NCBI GenBank assembly: GCA_947498125.1
Contig: CANMJH010000005.1
Location: forward strand, 1 to 54,391
DNA: 54,391 nucleotides
Origin: an uncultured Nioella sp.
GTDB taxonomy: Bacteria; Pseudomonadota; Alphaproteobacteria; Rhodobacterales; Rhodobacteraceae
Direction of reading: 5' to 3'
Below the pieces are notes generated by a model. It searched no databases. It saw nothing but the letters and a program-made list of their open reading frames with translations, and had not been told where the DNA came from. A program made the translations under genes and the position numbers. Positions within the stretch are counted from its first letter, which is position 1; the number at the start of each line of letters is the position of its first letter. Shown here piece after piece: positions 43,126-49,448 of this stretch.

Positions 43126-44148
43126 TCAACCGCGCTGCTGGCGCGCTTTGACCCATCCCAGAAAGGCCGCATCGGGCGCACGTAGACGCGGGCGGCCCGA
43201 ATTTGCCCAAAAAGCGCGCCATTCTGCTTCCAGCGCATACACATCAAAACCCGGTGCCAAGGCCCGGGCCCGTTCAAAGGTTTCAGCGGCAAGGGGATGC
43301 AGATCACGCGCCGGGGTCTCGATCACTGCATCGCGTAAGGTGAAGCGGATCTTGTCGCCGGGCTCTTCTTGCATGTGGTAATCAGGCAGGTGATCCGCCT
43401 CGATCATATCACGCAGCATTTTGCGGAACACCCGGCGCGGACTGGCCGAGCCAGATTTTTTCAACAGCAGATCAACCGAAACCCGCCAGTTTTCTTGCCG
43501 CCCGCAATGTTTGCGCGCAATTTCATAAATCCGCCGTTCCAGTGGTTTCCTGAGACGGAAATAATCACGGCTAAGCGTCAAGACCGATTTGTTCATTACC
43601 GCCTGATAGAGCCAATCAGACAACGTCACAGCAACGCTGACCATCCGTCCCCCGCGCGATTTTCGCACAATCTCCCAGCTTTCAATCAGGCCAAAGCCGG
43701 TGGTCACCTCTTGATCACCGGTCGTGATATTGGTGGTGATGCGGGTGCCGGCGAGACGCTCAAAAGCTTCTTTCAGGCGCCGATAAGCATCCCCGCTTGT
43801 TTCGCGGTTCGTCGCAACGAGCAAATCATGGGCTCGCAGATATATTCGGCGACTGACCCCCCTGCCCTCGTTCAGCGCGCCCATCAGCTGGCTGATGCAA
43901 TAGATCAGGATATCCTTGTCATGGATTGTCGCCAGCCCCTTGACGCTTGGCGTCACCTCGATCGCCACATCATTATGGGTATAGCTCAGAATTCGGCGAT
44001 CAGGCCGGGTCGAAAGCGAAAACACCGGATGTTCCATCGTCGCCAGATCATCCTTGGGAATCGCATCAAAAATATCGCAGAGGAAAAAATCACCCTGCTT
44101 ACGACGATCGGGCAAAAGCCCGGCGCCTGTTATTATTGATCCTGTCAC
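43126..44148 (-). CDS. repA: Plasmid replication initiator RepA (RPA family)
   Basis: This 340-residue protein matches the alphaproteobacterial RPA initiator family. The N-terminus is DFFLCDIFDAIPKDD near 20. MEHPVFSLSTRPDRRI follows near 38, then a winged-helix region with RLAGTRITTNI near 130 and KSVLTLSRDYFRLRKPLERRIYEIARKH, a long basic block near 188-215. It should bind the 22-bp iterons at 44227-44284, which lie upstream of its own start, and it may repress itself. It is divergent from parA and directly upstream of rmlC on the same strand. This makes replication, partition and rhamnose synthesis one contiguous backbone. Confidence 0.92.
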   Translation of the reverse strand: MTGSIITGAGLLPDRRKQGDFFLCDIFDAIPKDDLATMEHPVFSLSTRPDRRILSYTHNDVAIEVTPSVKGLATIHDKDILIYCISQLMGALNEGRGVSRRIYLRAHDLLVATNRETSGDAYRRLKEAFERLAGTRITTNITTGDQEVTTGFGLIESWEIVRKSRGGRMVSVAVTLSDWLYQAVMNKSVLTLSRDYFRLRKPLERRIYEIARKHCGRQENWRVSVDLLLKKSGSASPRRVFRKMLRDMIEADHLPDYHMQEEPGDKIRFTLRDAVIETPARDLHPLAAETFERARALAPGFDVYALEAEWRAFWANSGRPRLRAPDAAFLGWVKARQQRG

Positions 44149-44193
44149 TGCCCGACTCGTTTTATCGTGGTTTTGTTGACACCCAACCTAGAT

Positions 44194-44202
44194 TTATCCA
44201 CA
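44194..44202 (+). promoter_or_regulatory. DnaA box
   Basis: TTATCCACA matches the high-affinity DnaA consensus at every position. It lies 25 bases from the first iteron, the usual place for host DnaA to assist a plasmid initiator. Confidence 0.8.
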
Positions 44203-44226
44203 GGCCCCGTCCAGCGCTGCCATCGG

Positions 44227-44284
44227 GGGTTTGGAATCGCAAGAACGTGGGTTTAGAGTCGCTTTATCGGGGGTTCAGAGTCGG
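44227..44284 (+). repeat. Three RepA iterons at 22-bp spacing
   Basis: GGGTTTGGAATCGC (44227), GGGTTTAGAGTCGC (44249) and GGGTTCAGAGTCGG (44271) repeat with exactly 22 bases between starts, two helical turns. The third is preceded by ATCGG like the first. They are the probable RepA binding sites controlling initiation and copy number. Confidence 0.82.
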
Positions 44285-44348
44285 GCAAGTAAAAAAAAAC
44301 CTGAATTCCTCAATATTCCAAAGGACTTAAGCAAGAAGCGATCAGGCT

Positions 44349-44378
44349 TAACACATATATAACACATCCTTAACACCA
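44349..44378 (+). repeat. Three TAACAC repeats at 11-bp spacing upstream of parA
   Basis: TAACACAT at 44349, TAACACAT at 44360 and TAACACCA at 44371 are spaced exactly 11 bases, one helical turn, 140 bases before parA. The ten-base word TAACACATAT at 44349 recurs inverted in the parA-parB gap. They are candidates for a ParA operator or a centromere-like site. Confidence 0.6.
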
Positions 44379-44517
44379 CATTTTTTTTCAGGCAGACTGC
44401 AGTTGAACCCATCTCAGCCCCAGATCTTGCTAAGAACGGCATAGAAAACCCTCCTTTTCCTTCCATGTGCTCTCTTTTTGCGTATATTGAGAAAAACACC
44501 GCACATAAGGCGTGAGC

Positions 44518-45915
44518 ATGGTAAAAGAGGCTTTGGGGCAACCGCCCTATTTCAACATAGATCCCGATCAGGCGCTTTCTGAATTAGACGCCCCCCTTAG
44601 CACAGAAGGCTTTGCTCAGATTGCTGGCGCCTGTGCACAAGGCCGGACAGATCTCGCATCACGCGGGCTCAATGAAGAGGGCAAAAAAGCCCTTCGCTTG
44701 TTTTCAACCTGGGAAATCACCCGTTACCTTATTCCCGTGGCACAAGCTCATTTTCGCCGCGTGCTCAAACAAAACCCTGATTTGCCTCAAGGCCGATCTG
44801 AAACGGATGCGGGCGCCAAATGGTTCACGCTGGACGAGGTTTTGCGCCTGAGGGCCCATTTCGCCTCGGAAGGGTCCAAGGCCAAGGAATACCGCCCGTA
44901 CAGGCCAGAGGGGCTAGATGCCAAGCTGGTGGCCGTCGCAAACTTCAAAGGCGGGGTTGGGAAAACCTCGACGGCGGCGCATCTGGCGATGTCGGCCGCG
45001 CTGGATGGCTACAAGGTGCTGGTGATTGACCTTGATAGCCAAGGTTCCATGACCTCAATTTTTGGCGGCGAGGTTGAAGATGAGTGGCAAACGGTCTTCC
45101 CGCTATTGGCGCGTCATTACGCAGGCCATATGCAGACCGAGAACCAACGCCGTCTGGATCGTGGGGATACGCCCCAACCGCTTGATGATGTGCTGACAGA
45201 TGCGCTTGGTGTGAAAGCCCAGGATGTAATCCAAAACACCCATTGGCCAAATATCGACCTTATCGGCGCGCAATTGAACCTCTATTGGGCCGAGTTTCAG
45301 ATTCCGGTTTGGCGAATGAACGGGCGCGGATGGAAGCTTTGGGACGCGCTGACCGATACGCTCTCCGCAGATGGGGTCCTTTCTGATTACGACCTCATCT
45401 TCATCGACACGCCCCCTGCCCTTGGCTACCTGACCATCAACGGGCTGTCTGCGGCGGATATTCTGCTGGTGCCGCTTGGGGCCTCTTTCCTTGAATTTGA
45501 TTCCACGGGCCGCTTCTTTGACATGCTGCATTCCACCTTTGCCTCGATCGAAGAGGGGGAGAATATGGCTGCCCGGGCTTTGGGGCGCGACGAGATGGGC
45601 TTTGAATGGGATGCGGTGCGTGCGGTCATCACCCGTTATGATGACAGCCAACAGGCCGAACTGGGCGCGTTGATGCAAGCCTATCTTGGCAAAACGCTAA
45701 GCCCGCACCGGCAAGGCTTCACAGCGCTGATTGGGCAGGCCGGCGAGCAGGTGTCGGGCATTTATGAAGCCGATTACCGCGACTTTAATCGCGAGACTTA
45801 TGCACGGGGCCGCGAAACCTTCGACGCGACTTATGCCGCCTTCAAACGTCTATTGCTTGGTATCTGGCGGCGCGAAGAACTCGCCGCAGAGAAATCGCAA
45901 GTCGGCGCGGCCTAA
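44518..45915 (+). CDS. parA: Plasmid partition ATPase ParA
   Basis: This is a 465-residue protein. The ATG at 44518 has AAGG seven bases upstream and is preferred to the GTG at 44512. The first 130 residues form an N-terminal DNA-binding extension (WFTLDEVLRLRAHF near 100), as in type Ia ParA proteins that repress their own operon. The ATPase part has the deviant Walker A NFKGGVGKTSTAAHLA near 142-157, VLVIDLDSQGS near 170 and FIDTPPALGYLTING near 295. It drives plasmid segregation with ParB and probably binds upstream of itself. parB follows after a 47-base gap carrying a palindrome. Confidence 0.95.
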   Translation: MVKEALGQPPYFNIDPDQALSELDAPLSTEGFAQIAGACAQGRTDLASRGLNEEGKKALRLFSTWEITRYLIPVAQAHFRRVLKQNPDLPQGRSETDAGAKWFTLDEVLRLRAHFASEGSKAKEYRPYRPEGLDAKLVAVANFKGGVGKTSTAAHLAMSAALDGYKVLVIDLDSQGSMTSIFGGEVEDEWQTVFPLLARHYAGHMQTENQRRLDRGDTPQPLDDVLTDALGVKAQDVIQNTHWPNIDLIGAQLNLYWAEFQIPVWRMNGRGWKLWDALTDTLSADGVLSDYDLIFIDTPPALGYLTINGLSAADILLVPLGASFLEFDSTGRFFDMLHSTFASIEEGENMAARALGRDEMGFEWDAVRAVITRYDDSQQAELGALMQAYLGKTLSPHRQGFTALIGQAGEQVSGIYEADYRDFNRETYARGRETFDATYAAFKRLLLGIWRREELAAEKSQVGAA

Positions 45916-45923
45916 AACAGTCT

Positions 45924-45939
45924 CTAACATATGTGTTAG
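45924..45939. promoter_or_regulatory. Palindrome in the parA-parB gap
   Basis: CTAACA and TGTTAG flank TATG, giving six-base inverted arms. The opposite strand contains TAACACATAT, the same ten bases found at 44349-44358 before parA. A shared binding site for ParA or ParB is the simple explanation. Confidence 0.5.
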
Positions 45940-45962
45940 GGTCAAAAAAAAGGAGAGCAGAG

Positions 45963-46940
45963 ATGGCAAAACGCAAACGCCTAAGCCCGGCTCGGATGGG
46001 AATTTGGGGCGGCGGTGAGGATACCCCCGAGACGCCATCTGCGCCAATTAGTGCGCCGCCTATTGCCCATGTTGCAGGGGATGCGTCCGCTGTGGCTGCG
46101 CTGGAAGAGGTCACGGCAGAACTGGATCGCGCCCGCATTGAGGGGCGGTTGGTGCAGTCGATTGACCTTGTCGCGATTGAAGAGGGTTATCTGGTACGGG
46201 ACCGGTTGCTGGCCGGGGATGATGAGTTGCAGGCGCTGGTCGAAAGTATCCGGTCGCGTGGGCAGCAAACTCCGATTGAGGTTGTTGCGCTTCAGGGGGG
46301 GCGGTTTGGCCTGATTTCCGGCTGGCGGCGTCTGGCGGCCTTGCGCCAGTTGCTTTCGGAAACCGGGGACGCGCAATTTGCGACCGTAAAGGCATTGCTG
46401 CGCAGCCCCGAAACGGCCTCGGACGCGTATATCGCCATGGTTGAAGAAAACGAAATCCGTGTTGGCCTTAGCTATTTTGAACGCGCGCGGATTGCGCTTA
46501 AGGCGGTTGAGCAGGGCGTCTTTGAAGATCGCCGCGCCGCGCTTCAGGGGCTCTTTGGATCTGCGTCTCGGGCCCGGCGATCCAAGATCGGATCTTTCAT
46601 GCCGGTGGTGGCTGAACTTGATGGCGCGCTGCGCTTCCCGGCGTCGTTGACCGAGCGGTTAGGGCTGAAGCTTGCCAAGACCTTAGAAGAGTCGAAATCC
46701 CTTATTCAGGGTCTAAAACAGACTCTGCTGCGCGAAGGGCCCGAAACCTTAGAGGCCGAGCAGGCGCTTATTGCCAGTGCCTTGGCTCCTGCCCCGAAAG
46801 TGCCGACCTCACCTGCCGGAATGCGCGAGATTAAGCCGGGGTTATCTGTGCGTGAGACCGCCACGGGGCTGACGCTTTCTGGTCCGGCGCTGACGCCCGA
46901 ATTGAAGGCGCGTGTCCTGATGTGGTTAGAAGAGAATTGA
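45963..46940 (+). CDS. parB: Plasmid partition protein ParB
   Basis: This is a 325-residue protein. The ATG at 45963 has AGGAG eight bases upstream; the upstream GTG at 45933 falls inside the palindrome and is less likely. It has the basic N-terminus MAKRKRLSPARMGIWGGG and the ParB/Srx-type block LVESIRSRGQQTPIEVVAL then FGLISGWRRLAALRQL near 90-125. The helix-turn-helix region with ENEIRVGLSYFERARI is near 160. It binds centromere sites; the palindrome 10 bases after its stop is a candidate. It converges with ugd. Confidence 0.93.
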   Translation: MAKRKRLSPARMGIWGGGEDTPETPSAPISAPPIAHVAGDASAVAALEEVTAELDRARIEGRLVQSIDLVAIEEGYLVRDRLLAGDDELQALVESIRSRGQQTPIEVVALQGGRFGLISGWRRLAALRQLLSETGDAQFATVKALLRSPETASDAYIAMVEENEIRVGLSYFERARIALKAVEQGVFEDRRAALQGLFGSASRARRSKIGSFMPVVAELDGALRFPASLTERLGLKLAKTLEESKSLIQGLKQTLLREGPETLEAEQALIASALAPAPKVPTSPAGMREIKPGLSVRETATGLTLSGPALTPELKARVLMWLEEN

Positions 46941-46949
46941 GGGCCTGCC

Positions 46950-46965
46950 GTTTCGCGTGCGAAAC
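46950..46965. promoter_or_regulatory. parS: Candidate parS partition site
   Basis: GTTTCGC and GCGAAAC are perfect inverted arms around GT, 10 bases after the parB stop. The GTTTC...GAAAC ends match those of the widespread parS sequence, but the core is two bases longer. The two-base loop makes it a poor terminator, which favours a protein-binding site. Fifteen of its bases recur at 40776-40790 inside rmlD. Confidence 0.55.
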
Positions 46966-46994
46966 AGTGACGGGCGCCGCGTTGTCGGAGCGGA

Positions 46995-48314
46995 TTAAAT
47001 ATCCAATGCCCGCCGCCCCACCGCGTCATAGGCTTCAAACCCGGCGCGCTTGGCGTCTTTAACCGAGTAGATATTGCGCAGATCGGCCATACGCGGGCGC
47101 GCCATTTTCTTAGCCAGCTTCTTTAGGTCCAATGCCCGGAATTCATTCCATTCCGTTAGTAGCACCAGAAGATCGGCATTATTGGCGGCCTTATAGGGAT
47201 CATCCAGCCAGCTGACGCCGGGTAGAAGCGCCTCGCCCTCATGTCGGCCTTGGGGGTCGACTACGCGCACTTTTGCGCCAGACCCCACCAGTGCCGGAAC
47301 CACGGTCAGGGCCGGTGCATCGCGCATATCATCGGTGTTGGGTTTGAAAGTGACGCCCAACACGGCGATGGTTTTTCCGTTAAAAGATCCGTCACACAGA
47401 TCGCGCAGCTTTTCCACCATCCGGGATTTGACCCCCTCATTGACGCGCATCACCGTCTCAACGATTTGCTGGGGAACGGCGTGTTCCTGACCGATCCGTG
47501 CTAGCGCTGAGGTGTCTTTCGGAAAACAAGACCCGCCATAGCCAGGCCCGGCATGCAAAAACTTATTGCCGATCCGTCCATCCAGCCCCATGCCGCGGCT
47601 GACCTCTTTGACGTCAGCGCCGACACGTTCACACAGGGCGGCGATTTCGTTGATGAAGGTGATCTTGGTCGCCAGAAATGCATTGGCGGCGTATTTGATC
47701 ATCTCGGCGCTTTCCAGATCAGTGGTCAGGATCGGAAAGTCGCGCAGATAAAGGGGCCGGTAAATGTCGGCCATTACATCGGCGGCGCGGGTGGATTGCA
47801 CACCGACAACGACGCGGTCAGGCCGCATAAAATCATCAATCGCGGCCCCTTCGCGCAGGAATTCAGGGTTCGAGGCGACATCAAACTCGGCACCGGGTAC
47901 GGCCTTGAGGATCGTCTGTTTGATCTTGCGATTGGTTCCAAGGGGGACGGTCGATTTTGTTACGATTACGGCGTAGCCGGTCATGGCGCGCGCGACCTCT
48001 TCTGCGGCGGCCATCACATAGGTCAGATCCGCATGACCGTCGCCGCGCCGGGTAGGCGTTCCAACCGCAATGAATACGGCTTCGGCATCCCCGACAGCCG
48101 CCGCCAAATCGGTGGTGAAGGACAATCGCCCTGCCCCGACATTCTTGGCCATCAAATCTTCAAGTCCGGGCTCATAGATTGGAACTTCACCCGCCTCGAG
48201 CCGTGCGATTTTACCCGGGTCTTTATCAACGCAAATCACGTCATGCCCGAAATCGGAAAAACACACGCCCGAAACCAGGCCAACATAGCCTGTGCCAATC
48301 ATCGCAATACGCAT
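46995..48314 (-). CDS. ugd: UDP-glucose 6-dehydrogenase
   Basis: This is a 439-residue protein of the UDP-glucose/GDP-mannose dehydrogenase family. MRIAMIGTGYVGLVSGVCF binds NAD, and VGTPTRRGDGHADL is near 84. The catalytic cysteine lies in PGYGGSCFPKDTSAL near 257-271, and VLGVTFKPNTDDMRDAPAL is near 318. It oxidises UDP-glucose to UDP-glucuronate. Together with the UDP-glucuronate 4-epimerase at 52265 it supplies acidic sugars. It converges with parB and is divergent from galE, with a long inverted repeat between. Confidence 0.95.
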   Translation of the reverse strand: MRIAMIGTGYVGLVSGVCFSDFGHDVICVDKDPGKIARLEAGEVPIYEPGLEDLMAKNVGAGRLSFTTDLAAAVGDAEAVFIAVGTPTRRGDGHADLTYVMAAAEEVARAMTGYAVIVTKSTVPLGTNRKIKQTILKAVPGAEFDVASNPEFLREGAAIDDFMRPDRVVVGVQSTRAADVMADIYRPLYLRDFPILTTDLESAEMIKYAANAFLATKITFINEIAALCERVGADVKEVSRGMGLDGRIGNKFLHAGPGYGGSCFPKDTSALARIGQEHAVPQQIVETVMRVNEGVKSRMVEKLRDLCDGSFNGKTIAVLGVTFKPNTDDMRDAPALTVVPALVGSGAKVRVVDPQGRHEGEALLPGVSWLDDPYKAANNADLLVLLTEWNEFRALDLKKLAKKMARPRMADLRNIYSVKDAKRAGFEAYDAVGRRALDI

Positions 48315-48388
48315 GAGGCTGCCCTTTTTCTATCTTTGAGCCTGTTGCGGCCCGCCCTGCTTCGTTTGGATAAAGACTAGCATTGCTT

Positions 48389-48429
48389 TGCCGCAAAAAC
48401 GAGCTTCGCCTTTGAAGATTTTTGCGGCA
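48389..48429. promoter_or_regulatory. Eleven-base inverted repeat upstream of galE
   Basis: TGCCGCAAAAA at 48389-48399 pairs perfectly with TTTTTGCGGCA at 48419-48429 across 19 bases, with a weaker inner TTC/GAA pairing. It sits in the divergent ugd-galE region, 31 bases before the galE start. The form suits an operator for a dimeric regulator, or a 5' leader hairpin followed on the ugd side by A-rich sequence. Confidence 0.5.
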
Positions 48430-48459
48430 TGGTCGCGACCAAAAGCTGAGGGCGAAAAC

Positions 48460-49431
48460 GTGCAGAATATTTTGGTGACAGGTGGCGCGGGCTATATTGG
48501 CGCACATGCGTGCAAAGCGCTGAAACAGGCCGGCTATCGGCCCGTTTGCTATGACAATTTTTCGACCGGTTGGCGCGATGCGGTTAAGTTCGGTCCGTTG
48601 GAAGAGGGCGACCTGCTGGACCGCGCCCGCCTGGATGAGGTTTTTGCAAAATACCAACCCGAGGCTGTCATGCATTTTGCCGCGCTGAGTTTGGTGGGCG
48701 ACAGCATGTCTGACCCCGGCCGCTACTGGCGCGAGAATGTCATGGGCGCGCTCAATCTGATCGAAGCCACCGTTGCAGCCGGATGCCGGCATGTCGTGTT
48801 TTCTTCCACCTGTGCCACTTACGGCGAGAGCGACCAAACTCTGACCGAGGATACCCCGCAAGAGCCTATAAATGCCTATGGAGGGTCGAAACTGGCCATT
48901 GAAGGTATGCTGCGCGACTTCTCTTCCGCCTATGACCTAGAGGCCGTGATCTTTCGGTATTTCAATGTCGCGGGCGCAGATCCAGAGGCAGAGATTGGCG
49001 AACGGCACGACCCTGAAACGCATCTCATTCCTTTGATGTTAGAGGCGATTGTCGGTAAGCGTTCCGCCCTGACGGTTTATGGCACGGATTACGATACGCC
49101 CGATGGGACCTGTGTTCGGGATTACGTACATGTCATGGATCTGGTCGATGCGCATATTCTGGGGCTCAAATGGCTTGAAGCGGGCAGGGGAGGGCGCGCG
49201 TTTAACCTTGGCACAGGGACTGGATTTTCAGTGCGCGAGGTGGTCGATGCCAGCCGCGCCGTCACCAATATGGCTGTCCCTATTCGTGAAGGCACCCGGC
49301 GCGCGGGCGATGCGAAACGGCTGGTATCCGGATCGCAACGGGCAAAGCAGGAGCTGGGCTGGCAGCCATCTGCCACCCTTCCGAAGATGATTTCGGATGC
49401 GTGGCGGTGGCACAAGAAACACTGGGATTGA
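48460..49431 (+). CDS. galE: UDP-glucose 4-epimerase
   Basis: This is a 323-residue protein from the GTG at 48460, chosen because NILVTGGAGYIGAHACKAL then falls at the N-terminus and GAGG lies about nine bases upstream; a longer frame from 48388 runs through the inverted repeat. FSSTCATYGES near 114 and YGGSKLAIEGML near 140 contain the catalytic residues. DTPDGTCVRDYVHVMDLVDAH near 210 (core DGTCVRDYVHV) is typical of GalE. It supplies UDP-galactose. It converges with the RTX protein gene 17 bases away. Confidence 0.94.
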   Translation: MQNILVTGGAGYIGAHACKALKQAGYRPVCYDNFSTGWRDAVKFGPLEEGDLLDRARLDEVFAKYQPEAVMHFAALSLVGDSMSDPGRYWRENVMGALNLIEATVAAGCRHVVFSSTCATYGESDQTLTEDTPQEPINAYGGSKLAIEGMLRDFSSAYDLEAVIFRYFNVAGADPEAEIGERHDPETHLIPLMLEAIVGKRSALTVYGTDYDTPDGTCVRDYVHVMDLVDAHILGLKWLEAGRGGRAFNLGTGTGFSVREVVDASRAVTNMAVPIREGTRRAGDAKRLVSGSQRAKQELGWQPSATLPKMISDAWRWHKKHWD

Positions 49432-49448
49432 CCCTTATGCGCCTCTGA

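Larger units (their letters stand above)
44149..44517. other. oriV: Putative replication origin between repA and parA
   Basis: This 369-base gap lies between divergent repA and parA and has the usual parts of an iteron origin: a perfect DnaA box, three 22-bp spaced iterons, an AT-rich tract with A- and T-runs (44291-44299, 44381-44388) and three 11-bp spaced TAACAC repeats near the parA promoter. No ORF is convincing here. The arrangement is seen directly; that it is the origin is inferred. Confidence 0.8.

Noticed and set aside
46941-46994. Rho-independent terminator between parB and ugd
   Set aside because: The only palindrome there has a two-base loop and no T-run, which fits a binding site better than a terminator.
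48388-48459. Longer galE with 24 extra N-terminal residues
   Set aside because: The extension runs through an 11-bp inverted repeat and pushes the NAD-binding motif away from the N-terminus; the GTG at 48460 has a better ribosome-binding site.
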